Origin: Aralia elata
Taxonomy: Eukaryota > Streptophyta > Magnoliopsida > Apiales > Araliaceae
DNA length: 64,000 nucleotides
Reading direction: 5' to 3'
Assembly (NCBI GenBank): GCA_034770075.1
Contig: CM068387.1
Span: 79,795,971-79,859,970, forward strand
Shown: piece after piece, positions 49,858 through 61,569 of the stretch
Layout of the letters: the number at the start of each line of letters is the position of its first letter
Numbering within the stretch: the stretch's first letter is position 1
Made by a program: the position numbers and the translations under genes
Notes under the pieces: generated by a model
The model's input: the letters and a program-made list of their open reading frames with translations, nothing else
Databases searched by the model: none
Told to the model about the DNA's origin: nothing

Positions 49858-50434
49858 TATTATAATTTCAAGAATAATTCTAATGTGTCTAGTTGCTCTA
49901 AAATTCGGAGAATATATTATATTTTATTTAATTATACCAATGGTATGTAATTAGTAGGTAAAACTTATGAGTAAAACTTGTACTTCGTATTAGTTGGATA
50001 TGGACTTCATACCCCTCCCCTAAAATTAGGAAGAAAACCATGGCCTACAGTGACTAATGATAATCAGATGTCACCCTCAATCTTTATTTTATTTTATGCT
50101 TGATTAATGACGACTAGTTCGTGCTTAATGTGACGTTTTACAAAATAATTATTCCAACAAAAATTAAAGCGAGATGTCATTGTTTTTGGACGGCCAGCTA
50201 TTTGTAGAATCCTACAACTGGAATATTATTAATATCGAGATTCATACAATTTTATTCATTGTCAATGGGAAAAGAGGATTACATTACCATTTTAAAGTCT
50301 CCTCTCATAATTGTACTTTGTGGCAATTTGAAGAAATAATTACTTAAATTTTAATTAGAGAATTTTAAAATATATCTCTAATTTCGGGTCGGACACCAAC
50401 TCTTGAGATTTCACCAAATTCTTCAAATAAAATA

Positions 50435-50717
50435 CTCCCTCGGTTCCACTTTAATTGACGTTAGCAGCCAAAACACATGTTTTAAGGAAAGTAATAATTA
50501 ATCATTGTTAAGTGTAAAATCAAACTTAAATTACTAAAATGCCCAGAGCAATAAATAAGAGTTCATTGTTATTAATTCTAGCATGCAACCTTTGCTCTTC
50601 TCAATGAAGGGTAATTTAGGAAAATAAGAAAAAATTTCTCTTAGAAATCTGAAAATGATACTTAATTAGGAATCAATTTTTTTTTTTAAAACGTCAGTTA
50701 AAGTGGAACTGAGAGAG
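50435..50717. mobile_element. Stowaway-like MITE, distinct family
   Basis: 283 bp flanked by TA, with ends CTCCCTCGGTTCCACTTTAA and TTAAAGTGGAACTGAGAGAG. The subterminal TTGACGTT and AACGTCAG are also inverted. The interior differs from families A-C. Confidence 0.82.
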
Positions 50718-50997
50718 TAACTTGTAAAGGGAAAAGCTTTTAGTGATCGATTCATTTCTCATGTTGACTGAATAAAATAAAAGAACTCATAGGGTTAGGT
50801 TGCATTGTTCTAATTAACTTCTATATTCATCCATTGGCACCCTCTCTCTTACTTCTTAAGCAAAAGAGCTATGGTGGTTCCATATATTTCTGTTACATAT
50901 CAGATTTAAAGCTCCATGTCCATACACATGTTACAGCAAAATAGCAAATCAACTTTCAGTGCATGAAAAATGCTCAAAATTTGCTAATTTTGAGCAG

Positions 50998-52545
50998 TTA
51001 CAAGAGGAGTGTGGTAGTAGGAGAACCAGAGCTCCTACAATTTACCCTGCAATGAAGACATAAAACACGATACGAAAGAGCGCCTGCAACAGCTCCAATG
51101 GTTGGTGCTGCAATATAAATCCACAAGTCATCAAACTTCCATGAAACAATTGCAGGTCCCAATGATCTTGCTGGATTCATAGACCCTCCAGATACCGGCC
51201 TGCATGCCCATATTTCAAAACCACTAATAATTATAAAAATAAAAATAAAGAACTGAAAAAACCACTAACGCTTGTCAAATTACCAAAATAACATGCAAAC
51301 TACTTTTTTTGCACTAAAAACCATTGAAAAACTGTCAAAAATGCCCAAAATTTGATCAGATCATATGTACACATCCGTTCATGTATCAAATTTTGGTCAT
51401 TTCCTTTTACAGTTTTCTGAATAAGAATTCCATAATTAGAAAACTTTGAACATACCCAGTGATCAACACTCCAAGTCCAATGCCTACTCCTACAACAAGT
51501 CCAGATAATGGGCCTACCTACAAATTAAGAAGCCTCAATTTCAAATTTAGTATGAAATGAACAATCTGCTATTCCTTATGGAAATGACCAAAATTTCCTT
51601 TTTTGTATTTGAAGCATAGGGCAAAAAAATAAATAAAATGTGACACTAACATTAAATTAGCAAGGGAATGTTTATAAATCATACTGTTTGAGCTTCATTT
51701 ATTAATGAACACGTCACGAAGAGGATGATGAAGGTCAAAATGAGCTCAACGAAGAAGGCTGAAGCCCATCCTTGAACCGGTCTTGTTGTCATAAGTTCTG
51801 ATTTTATGCCATACACTAACTTTCCCACATATGTTGCCACAACAGAACCAACAATTTGTGCCAATATATAAAGTGGAACCTTGAAAAAACATTAGGCGAA
51901 GAGTTCAAAATTTGGGAGATAAACGTTTTGGATATTGAAGTTGTTGGAGATTTATCAGTACCTTGGACCATGGAAATGGACCAGCAGTTGCGAAAGCTAT
52001 TGTGACAGCAGGGTTAACGTGAGCTCCAGAAATGCCTCCTATAGAGAAAACCACTACAATTACTGCTAAAGATGCTGTGACCGCGTATTCAAGTAGTCCT
52101 ACCTGGCCTCTCATTATTTGCGTGCTCGCTATGATTCCATATATAGAGAAAACCAACATGAAAGTCCCTAATGCCTCTGCTATAACCTGCATATGAGAAA
52201 CAAATTTGGGACAAAAATGTTTGTTATATTTTGTTTTTGGTAATTCGGTAAGTGTTATATTGTGGTACTTTCTTTGCCATTGGTTATAAGATATCGAACA
52301 TTTTTTTAACAAAGAAACAAGATACATTCAACAAAATTTAATTTGTTTTGTCTTACAATTCGAGCCAGAGTTTCATCAATTCCAAAAGGTAAGCTGCAAG
52401 AAAAAGCTGCATTTTTCGTCGAAACATCTTTGTTTGTTAACACTGTGTTAGACCCACTCTCTTGATCGTACTTAGATTGGTCGCTTGTTGATGCATCATT
52501 TGAAACATTTGGAGATGGTTGATCATCATCCACCAAGTGTTTCAT
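50998..52545 (-). CDS. NIP7: NIP7-type aquaporin (nodulin-26-like intrinsic protein); 5 exons
   Basis: Exons (minus): 52545-52357, 52186-51962, 51879-51685, 51517-51456 and 51199-50998, giving 290 residues and six predicted membrane helices. Both pore motifs are present: N121-P-A123 in GAHVNPAVT and N232-P-A234 in GGSMNPARSLGPA. Counting from the NPA motifs places the aromatic/arginine filter residues at A101, V220, G229 and R235, the A-V-G-R set I recall for NIP7;1. Y97 in LLEY corresponds to Tyr81 of Arabidopsis NIP7;1, reported to restrict the pore. That subgroup transports boric acid in anthers, so a role in tapetum or pollen boron transport is a fair inference. The N-terminus is a long acidic, Ser-rich cytosolic tail and the C-terminus ends SGSPTTTLLL. 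The frame continues six bases upstream to TTG, but ATG 52545 is the natural start. No defect seen. Confidence 0.94.
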
Positions 52546-52595
52546 GATCAAAATTTAGGTGTAGAACTTCAAGAATGCCATGGTAAATTCACAGG

Positions 52596-52606
52596 AATAT
52601 ATATAG
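52596..52606 (-). promoter_or_regulatory. Probable TATA box of the NIP7 gene
   Basis: CTATATATATT on the minus strand, about 50 bp above the ATG at 52545, giving a short leader of roughly 20-25 nt. Confidence 0.55.
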
Positions 52607-53817
52607 ATGTGTGGTCATTGAAGGGAGGTTGTGATGTTGGAGATTTCTTTGTAAATCATTCCTGAATGATGGGTAAAAATATAAGAAGTAATTGAGGTGT
52701 GGGCCGTGTGGGTAGCTGTTGGTTAGCCACATTTCTTGTGTTGCTCCAAAAAATGGAGCAAATAGATGCTCATGCTTCTTTAGTGTTTCATTTTTAAGTA
52801 GAAAAATAGGTTGACCTTTTGTTTCTAGTAGTATCTTGTACGTATTATGATCATTATGAACAAGAATGTATGTGTCTGCAGAAACTTGTGGCACAGTTAT
52901 TACACTGAGCTAAAGCCATAATGTTTAGATAGTTGATAGGTATATATTATGATAAATTTAATGACTAAATAACTCTAATTACAATTTGTGACATAATGAA
53001 AGAAGCCCTTGACAGTAATTTTGGAATATATCAATAAAAATAGTATAGGTTCTGAAATAAAGGTGATGGATGCAACTGGAATAAGTAATGATGGGCTTTG
53101 AAGAAGTATTGTACTGGGTTTAATTGACGTGGGTTTTGGGCTCAAACAGAGTCAGCTATTGCTCCTAATTTTGGGTCCAGGTTCATATTCTTTGTTTTCC
53201 CTCGGTCCAGACTACATGCAGAAATGAAATTTCATCCGATCACAGAGTAGTTTATTCTTTGTTGGTACATGTCAAGTTGTACACGTATCTAGCATGCATA
53301 AAAAAAAGTTCAATTAATTCCCCAGACAGAACCCCTGCATATTAATTAATCTCAAATTTAATACTCTTTCCGTCCCTATGAATAAAGTACAATTTAAAAA
53401 TATATTAAAAATAAAATAAAAATAAAAGTATAAATAAATAAATAAAACTTAAATTTATTCTTAGTGGCTGCACGTGATTATATAAAGTGATAAATATTTT
53501 TTTAATACTAATAAACTTTATTAAATGACATATTTACCCTCTATTTTGTATACTTTATTTTATAAAAAGATGAAAGAATATATATTTTTAGTCATTTTTT
53601 AAAAAACGAGAGAGTAGGCATCAATGATGAATAACATATTCCATCTTCGAAAAGGAATATTACATAATATTACTATATAATTCTTTACGAATTTAATTTG
53701 TCCAAATCTAAAGTTAGCCTAAGAACCATCAATAGACATGTGCTCTAGCTATAAATTAAAAAAAGTAGATCACACATTAACACCTATTTTATTCACCAAC
53801 TTGAGAATTTGACCCAC

Positions 53818-53852
<35 letters not shown>

Positions 53853-53991
53853 TATTGGAAAACAGAAAAGTTGAGTAAACTTAATTATGTTGCACTAGAG
53901 GCCATATTTAATGGCCACCTCTTTAGCAAACATAATTGATTACCAACACACTGAACAACGAAAAAGTAGTAAACCACACTAATTAAACAAA
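52607..53991. other. Intergenic region between the NIP7 promoter and the EDGP-like locus
   Basis: It contains a Stowaway-like element (53364-53614) and an (AC)n(AT)n microsatellite at about 53818-53850. A minus-strand open frame at 52589-52894 overlaps the NIP7 promoter and shows no family motif. Confidence 0.55.
53364..53614. mobile_element. Stowaway-like MITE
   Basis: 251 bp flanked by TA; ends CTCTTTCCGTCCCTATGAAT and AAAAAACGAGAGAG, with internal AAAGTAC...TATACTTTATTTTAT complementarity. Confidence 0.6.
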
Positions 53992-55261
53992 CTAAGCATC
54001 TGCGTCAAAGTTGTAGTTGGCACAGATTTGTTTACGGAACACGAGCGGGCTGAATCCCAAATTTGAAGAAGCAAGATCAAACTCTAACAAATTCTCCTCA
54101 ATTTGATACCCTCCTATCACAATTGAAGTTGTCGGCTTTTTCCCTCCGTCCACAAACCCTAGGCACAAAACCTCATTGCTCACCTTCACCATGGAATTCC
54201 ATCCAAAAATCTTCCAATACACATCCTTGCTTTGCAAAACAAGATCAATTTTAGGCACAGCCGGGCCAGTATACGCCGTACTGATCTCTTTTGCATTAAA
54301 ACATGCCCCGAATGGTGCCACGGATGCAACTCTAGTGACATTTAGTTCTTTTACAAAAGCTTTAACTACGGCATTAAAAATTTTAGTGTGCAAGACTGTA
54401 TGGATCGACGGTGCTGATCTTTGTTCCTCCGGTGCCATCAGTAGTGTTGATGGACAACAATTTGGAGTCTATACGGACGGATTTATCGTTGATTTTAATA
54501 GATTTTACTCCGATGAAATATTCAGCTGACGCATCGCCTTCAGAGTAAGCGGATGCAGTACTTACAGGGTTGATAAGAAGTGGGGTGTGAGTTAAAGGTG
54601 CGGTTGAAGAATCTACATCACCAAAAAATACAGCGCCATTTGATGACGTTGAACTCAAACAAAGGGCGAATTTCTTGTTCAAGCTAAAAGATGAAGAAAA
54701 TTGGGATGGAAGTGATATTTTTGTCCTTCCGAGGCCTGCCATGCCCTTGACACCACTAGCAAGATTGTCTAATAGAAATGTGGACCCACAAACAAAGAGA
54801 AATTGTGAGACCGAGACGCTTGTGCCGTCCGATGTGGATTGGACGGACAAGGCGTCAGAGCCCACGGTGCCACTAGTAGCACTGTGAGTCACGGAGTTTG
54901 ACGGGAGGAGGACACATGTGTTATTGGTGCAGCCTGGCCTAGGGGCTGAATAACACTCGGTCATACAGTTATTTGCATTTGCAAGTGAGCATTGAGCCGA
55001 GTTACAACGAGCTGGACGGTAGGTGGAGGTAGTGTAGCCCTGATCGCAATCAACCCATAAGAATTGGCCTCCGAGATCTAGGGTTAGGGTTACGGGGACA
55101 GGAGGGGTTCTTTGTTTGATTTGTGTAATGTATTGGAGGGTTGATGAGTCTTTGGAGACTGGAAGAATGAGACTCTTAGGCTTAATAGGGGTTTGGGCTA
55201 AGGTTGAAGATATGAAACGGAGACAACAAAATAACAAGAAAAGAAAGGATGAATGAGCCAT
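53992..55261 (-). pseudogene. EDGP / basic-7S-globulin-like aspartic protease homologue, interrupted by a frameshift
   Basis: A single-exon gene of near-family length. It opens with a signal peptide (residues 1-23, ending TLAQ) and follows the EDGP/xylanase-inhibitor pattern: LDLGGQFLWVDCDQGY, the Cys-rich CNSAQCSL and CTNNTCVL, GVKGMAGLGRTKISLPSQF and EYFIGVKSIKIN. The first catalytic site is DLG (D62) rather than DTG. At about 54395-54400, after ...GGTKISTVDPY, the frame shifts and stops four codons later. The rest of the protein, TVLHTKIFNAVVKAF to ICANYNF, continues in another frame to 53992. The change equals a loss of two bases (or gain of one). Relatives are secreted, wall-located proteins, often inhibitors rather than active proteases. 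Apart from this one lesion the frames are clean, so the break is recent or a sequence error. The truncated 292-residue product would lack the C-terminal lobe. Confidence 0.88.
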
Positions 55262-55346
55262 GTATATTAGTTAGTGGACTTTATTTTTGAAATGCAAATT
55301 CAAGAGAAGAGTCTGGAAGTGTGATTGAAGATGTGGAAGGCCATAC

Positions 55347-55356
55347 GCTTTTATAG
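55347..55356 (-). promoter_or_regulatory. Probable TATA box of the EDGP-like locus
   Basis: CTATAAAAGC on the minus strand, 86-95 bp above the ATG at 55261, implying a leader of about 55-60 nt. A good plant TATA sequence, so the promoter looks intact despite the frameshift. Confidence 0.6.
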
Positions 55357-55382
55357 TAGCTTCTTGTGGGCGGCTTTAAATT

Positions 55383-55387
<5 letters not shown>

Positions 55388-55423
<36 letters not shown>
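55388..55423. repeat. (AT)n microsatellite
   Basis: An uninterrupted AT dinucleotide run upstream of the EDGP-like promoter. Peptides of repeated Tyr-Ile read from it are artefacts. Confidence 0.9.
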
Positions 55424-55426
<3 letters not shown>

Positions 55427-57680
55427 AAAAAAAGCGAGGTGAGGGACATCGCATATACTTAGTTGAATTATCGCATAAGAACAAAATCGTTTTGTGTAAT
55501 TAAATTTATGAAAAATACATTCTCTCCAATATTGTGTACAAAAAAATATTTTGTAACTTTTCAAAACAGTGTAATTATGCGATCAGACTGAAATATCTCT
55601 CGGCTCACATGCCCTCGTATGTTTTTCTAAATATAAATATTAAAGGAATATATTCTTTTGTTATGATTAAAACTATTATATTTATATTGTCCACGTGTGC
55701 ATTAGGGTTCCTGCATGCCTCACCGAGTAAGCTTTTGGCTTTTTTATAGCATTGAAGTTGACGACAAGGTTAGTGATGAAAAGAGAGGCAGAGATCTATT
55801 TCTCCATAAAAACTCCATTGCAGATTGGAGAATAGGTTTGTATTTCGCCATTGGAGAGTAGAGTTGGCTTGGGAAAAGTATTTTTTCATAATAGAGAAAA
55901 TAACCAAGCTTTAGGCCGCTATGGATATAATAAAACTAAGGAAATTATTTTCATAAATATTTTATAATATTTTGACAAGTAATCTTTAATTTTTTCACTA
56001 GAGTGGAGGGACTTTGCATGTAGTACTCCATCTGATTAGGTTTGAGTGACGTGATTATTTCGGTGTGTGTCCTCCACATAATATATAGGTCCACTTGTTA
56101 ATTTTATCTTTAATTTTTATAATAAATTTGTAACCAGTCACATTTCTTTGGATATATCTTTCTGAAAAAACATAGCTTGTATTACACTCAATGACTCAAA
56201 CTTCTATTTATTTATTCGTTAAAAGATGTTCATCCATCTATTATCCCTCTCGTTGTAAAAAATATTCAAATTTAATAAGTTTTAATCTTTTGATTGTTTT
56301 AAAAAAAAAATAAAAAAAGACCCAAATTAAGCTGGAGGATGTTGACTTGCCTCATTATAATAAATATCAGTTTTGATTATTTCATGTAAAATAAGGTCAT
56401 ATGCTAATTAATATTTTTACTTAATTATAAAAAGAATTTTTGTAATTTGCACTTGCAAAAAGTTTTTATGTACACAATGAATCACATTGTGTGACATAGC
56501 ATAATATCGTATAATTTTGTTTAAAAAAGATTATCCTCTCAACAATAACACTCTTTTGTTCTGAAATAAAAACGCAAAAGTGAAACTAATATTGCCGAGT
56601 GTTAGGTCTCCAGTTTAAACTAATACTAGTAGTATGTTTTGTCGTTTGCTTACTATTTTAAGTTAAAAAATTGCCTATTTTTAGGACCTCCTGTTTCAAC
56701 TAATATGCTTTTGTCGTTTATTTAATTTAGCACATGAAGTTACTATCGTACTCTTTATCTTTTTAGTAAGCAAGTTGAAGGGAGTAGGTTAAATTTTTTG
56801 ATAAACAGCGTGTTTATATTCTAACTTTAATCATTTTATACAGCATGCATGAATATTTTCGATCTATATATTTTGTTGTTTTGTGAATGCCTAATATGGT
56901 CTAATAAAGAGTCTAAGATGTTGTTATGTACTCCCTTTTTTTTAAATTTAGAGATATAATTTATCTAAATTAAATGACGATATATTAAATTTTAAATTAA
57001 TATAAATTTATTTAATTTTAATTAATACGATTATTATAATTGTATGGTAAATAATAAAATTGTTAATCACAAAATTTATTTCATTCTAAACTTTTATAAA
57101 TTATACCAATTTTAAAATTTGATATATCGTGATTTGACCTCAAAAAATTAAATTGTATTTCTAATTTTAGAACAAAAAGAGTATTCAAGATCGCACATAA
57201 TATCCCAAGAAAACTCCTTTTTTTTCTTGTCAGACAAGTGTTTGATTTATTTATTATTTATACAAGTTTATAACTCGTACGAGATACAGACTAATTTTTA
57301 AAATAATTTAAAAAATATTTTTTTTGTGCTCTAATTTATTAAACTTTTATCAAAAGTCAAAATTTTAGAAACATTTTTGTCAATTCTATAAGTTATATAA
57401 AACAAGTGCATTTCTCAAAAAGTACATAACCCACACTCAAAAATGTTAAAAAATTAAAATAAAAAAAAAGACATTAATTCTTTTTGTAGCATTCTATCAT
57501 GCACGTACTGAGCACCGTCCCAAGTCACCTCACATGACAAATTAGTTGTGCCAAAAAAAACGGAATTAAGGAGGGTGATTATAATATCTCACATTATTCA
57601 AAAATTATTAAAATAAGAATTTAATAAATAAAATTTTTATTAAGAGATGAAGTAGGTTTGAACATATATATATATATATA
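55424..57680. other. Intergenic region without recognisable genes
   Basis: AT-rich. The only definable element is the Stowaway-like copy at 56931-57181. No coding region found. Confidence 0.5.
56931..57181. mobile_element. Stowaway-like MITE, family B
   Basis: 251 bp flanked by TA; left end CTCCCTTTTTTTTAAATTTA, right end TTTTAGAACAAAAAGAG. It is the most useful uninterrupted reference for the split copy at 62037-62592. Confidence 0.78.
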
Positions 57681-57887
57681 GTCTGAATTTTAAGCTCACC
57701 CCCCTTTAGCGACGGACCCGGCGACGGTTTGGTCATACAACCGTCGTCTATACTTTTAGCGACGAACAATATATAGTGTCGCTAAAAGTATAAACGACGG
57801 TTGTATGACCAAACCGTCGCCGGGTCCGTCGCTAAAGGGGGGTGAGCTTGGGGTGAGCCGGATAAGGGTGGGCTTAAGATCCGAACC

Positions 57888-57888
<1 letters not shown>
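57681..57888. mobile_element. Hairpin MITE inserted in a (TA)n tract (Micron-like)
   Basis: The outer ends GTCTGAATTTTAAGCTCACC and GGTGGGCTTAAGATCCGAAC are imperfectly inverted. The core is a hairpin with 72-bp arms (57692-57763 and 57778-57849) differing at one position, around a 14-nt loop. TA repeats border both sides (about 57665-57680 and 57889-57939), as in rice Micron elements that sit in TA microsatellites. The arms are GC-rich with GCGACGG and CCGTCGC motifs. No coding capacity. Confidence 0.75.

Positions 57889-57939
<51 letters not shown>
57889..57939. repeat. (TA)n microsatellite
   Basis: About 50 bp of uninterrupted TA repeats, right flank of the hairpin MITE; GT-rich repeats follow near 57985-58018. 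Confidence 0.9.
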
Positions 57940-57942
<3 letters not shown>

Positions 57943-60900
57943 TTATATAATATGAAGTATGTGATTTTGTGTAAGGGATTAAATGTGTGTGTGTGTGTAT
58001 ATATGTGTGTGTGTGTGAGAAATATATACATAAAATTTAATAGTTAATTAAATCACCAAAGAAATTAACTAATTAATATTAATTAATTAAGATTAAATTA
58101 AGATTATATTATTAAATAATATAATTTGAATATTGAGTCTTAGAAGGTGATAAAATTAGGGAATTATTAAATCCACAACACTTTTTGTTATTTCCACAAC
58201 AAAAGTGTCGCTATAGATGTATAGCGACGGTTTTAACTGTCGATATACATCTACAACGACACTTTTGTTGTGGAAATAATATTTTTTGTTGTGGATTTAA
58301 CAATTCTCTAAAATTATTATGAACTAAATTTCATATACGGGTTGTATGTATTTTGTTCTAATAAAATGAGGGAGTTAATTAAACTCATTATTATAAATAT
58401 ATTACATATGAGTGTAAAATATATTTATGTAAGGGCTTAATATATTATATTATGTCAAACAAATATGAATTAAATATGGAATGAGGTAATTAATTCACTA
58501 CTTAAAAACTAGTGGGTTAAAATATGTGTTTTAATTAATTGAATAAAGAAATTTATTTAGTTAATAAAGATAATTGTATTTGTATTACAATAATTACATA
58601 TAATATGAATAATGGTATGATATTTAATATTATGTTAAATGGATGTGAATTAATACTTGGTTCAAACTAATTAATTTAATTAGTATGAACTAACTAAGGA
58701 AACGATCGAATAATTGCATATAAGATAAGAATAGTGGTAGAAAACTCGAATTTAAGTTCGGAGTAGAATTTGGAGACTCGGACTGGACGGTTGAGTCCGG
58801 AACGTCGATAATAGTGAGAATAGACTAAAAACACAAAATGTGTCGGGGTTGACTTTTTGGTCAAAAAGTAACAGTTAATTTTTCGATAAAAAGTCGAACT
58901 CGAAATTCGGAGATGAATTTGAAGAAATGGATATGCCCATGACGTTGAGAATGTCAAAATTAGTATGAATCGACGGTAAGTACGAAAAAGTTAATTTTTA
59001 GAAACCAAAATGGTCAAATGGGAGATTAAACGGACAAACGAGTAAATAAAAGAGGAGAGAGAATTAATTTTTTCTAGAAGTAGCCCATGTGGGTGGCTAA
59101 GCATGCTGATTTTTGGTGAAAATATTGAACACATTTGTCATTTAGTCCAAACATTTCTTTATTTCCCTCACCAAACTAGCTTATGATTGGTCCATTAAAA
59201 GAGATGGGATATAATAGGTTGAATTTATGAATTAGCCCTAAACAATGCAATGATCATCTCTCTCCTTTCTCTCATACACCCGTACTCCCCCAAATATTCA
59301 AAAGATATATAGAGAGAGAGGGCTGACATAGAAGAGAAGAAGAAAGAAGAAGTATAAAAAAACACAAACAAGTTAATTCTTGAACTTAATTCATAAAAAA
59401 TTCTTGGATATCTTTTCTTCTGAGAATATGAAAATACTCACCATATTGAGGTGTTTTGTATATATCTCAAATGGTGTGTAACTATGGAGCATGATAGAGA
59501 AAGCAAAACTATGAAACAAAGAAAAGGAGGAAAACTAGCTAAATGTATATATTTAAATCCTTATAAAAATACTTTGATTTTCATATGGATGTTAAATTTT
59601 ATGGAGTAAGATCATTTAAACTTACAAGTAATGGTTTAGCCATGGATTTATAAAAATCCAACTAAAGAATTCAAGAAAAGAAATGAAATGAAAGAAGAAT
59701 AAAAACTATTTTTAAGCCTAAAAGCACTAAATTTTAGTCCACTTTGGACTTTTATCATTTGAAAGTTATAACTTTTTTTGATCTGTCAAAGAGGAGTGTT
59801 ATATATATGAGTTGTCTGATGTACCCAAGTGGAATCACTCAAAAAGATTAAACGGATTAACCGTGGTGTAATTTTTGGCAAAACACTTCTTGCCGACAAA
59901 AATCTGAAAAAACAAATGAGTTTCTAGCGAGTTTGCTCCGACCACTGTTTCGGTCAGTTTTGTAAAAATTCTGGTCATTTGTAGTATGTTAGTATATCAA
60001 GTTAACTAGATGATATCCAAATATGATAATTTTTCGATATCCTAAGAGGTAGTTATGACTTTTATAAGAAAATACGATTTTAAAAATAAACTGTTATAAC
60101 TCAGCGAATACTGTCCAAAAAATTGTGAAAATTTAACTGAAATTAGTATATGGTAGTATAAGTTTACCGCATAAATTTCATAATTTTTGGACATATAGAT
60201 AATGTATGATAAATATATCCATTTTGGACTATTTTAGCTTATTTAAAAATATGAAACAAATTTAGAAAATTACAAGAAAATTATTTTGTAACTAAAATAT
60301 AAACTGATATTTTCCAGAAGATATATAAATAATAAGGTAGTTTAGTATTATTCATGCCTATGATTGAGTTAAGAATAATTGAGTTATATTAAGTTGTAAA
60401 AGTTGTTAATGTGATATTATTAACTAATGACCCTTAATATGATATGATCAGATTATGTGAGGGTATTTTGTCATTTTTAATAAAATGTTATGTTTATGGT
60501 ATATTATGTTTATTAAATAAATTAAATAAAAAGAAATAAATAATTAAATTAAATTGTTTGTAAGTGATTAATATATTATTAAATGATTAATAATAATAAT
60601 ATTTGTAAGCGAGTAAGATATTGTTAAATGATTAATAATAAGAAGTGAATTAAAATATTATTAAATGATTAATAATATTAGACGAGAGTTTTAAAATGAT
60701 GATAAAGTGAGTGAAATATTATCAAAAGGATGAAATAATACTGATGGTTTAATGTATTATCTAACATTAATTTTGTGGCTAAATGTTCGATAATTTATTT
60801 ATAAAATCATAGTATTACGAGGTATGATATGATATGTTGATTGAAAGATCAATCTTATAAATGATAAGTCTTTCATAAAAGATTAAATTAGATTGTGTAG

Positions 60901-61569
60901 CAGTAATCAACGGACAATGCAAGTTTCCTAACTCAAACTTGAGTTAATATTTTCAAGCATGCTAGTGGTTTAATTATTATCAATTATTCCACATCAATGA
61001 AATTTATTATTTAATCGAACTTAATGCAAGTTGGATATGTTTACTTGGTATGAAATGTAGATCACCTTAATTACCAAATTTATTCATGGTCATTGTTGGC
61101 TATTTAACGTTATTGATTCAGTTATTCATTTATTGAAATTTGATTATCGTTTTTTCACAATTATTATATATTGTTGAAAATTCGAAAGCCTATTTTTTTT
61201 CAATCATGATATATCTTTCTTATATTTAAATTTGCTAAGCAAAGTAGTTATTCACTCTTGCTATATCATGATAATATTTCAGTTAAGCTCGAGTGCTTCA
61301 GGAAGGACTAAGTCAAGAGAAAAAGTTTAAGAGTAATTTAATATGCGTTAACTATTATGTTATCTTGTGGAAATGATTATGTAAAACATTTTGAGTTATT
61401 AAGGTAGGTATTGAGTTAAGGTTGTAGATATTGGAAAATATTGTAGAATCATTTGAAATAAACAATGTATGTTTATATATTTCGCGTTAATTGTATAATG
61501 TGTAAGAAGATGATATATCGTGACGCACTAGGTCCGAGGTTCAAGGGACCCGGATTTGGGGGTTTTACA
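57940..61569 (+). mobile_element. Probable long solo LTR of a Ty3/gypsy-type retrotransposon; 5' limit uncertain
   Basis: The right edge, GACGCACTAGGTCCGAGGTT followed by a GGGACCCGG segment and ending GGGGGTTTTACA at 61569, resembles the 3' termini of long gypsy LTRs. The preceding 3 kb is non-coding, of even composition, with a TATA-like and CT-rich leader zone near 59230-59370. No gag, pol or primer-binding site follows, so it would be a solo LTR. The next bases, GTGAA, should be the target duplication, but I could not find that pentamer followed by TG on the left side. The start at 57940 is a guess. A separate MITE (58159-58308) is inserted in it. Confidence 0.45.
58159..58308. mobile_element. 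Hairpin MITE with 8-bp target duplication (hAT-like)
   Basis: 150 bp with ends GGGAATTATTAAATCCACAA and TTGTGGATTTAACAATTCTC, flanked by a perfect 8-bp duplication TAAAATTA (58151-58158, 58309-58316). The interior folds on CCACAACAAAAGTGTCG and its complement, with a GCGACGGTT motif at the tip. Confidence 0.82.

Larger units (their letters stand above)
43836..50997. other. 7-kb intergenic region dominated by MITEs and a SINE
   Basis: Supported contents are Stowaway-like elements at 44227-44462, 45622-45883, 46983-47239, 49609-49857 and 50435-50717, a SINE at 48462-48695, an inverted-repeat element at 48978-49113 and a 34-bp tandem duplication at 47252-47319. I see no gene. The part next to 43836 belongs to the AILP1-like promoter. 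Confidence 0.6.

Noticed and set aside
52589..52894. 101-aa minus-strand frame upstream of NIP7
   Set aside because: It overlaps the probable NIP7 TATA box, has no recognised motif and no supporting codon pattern.
57756..58047. Open frames with long Tyr-Ile runs
   Set aside because: Translations of the (TA)n microsatellite and the hairpin arms.
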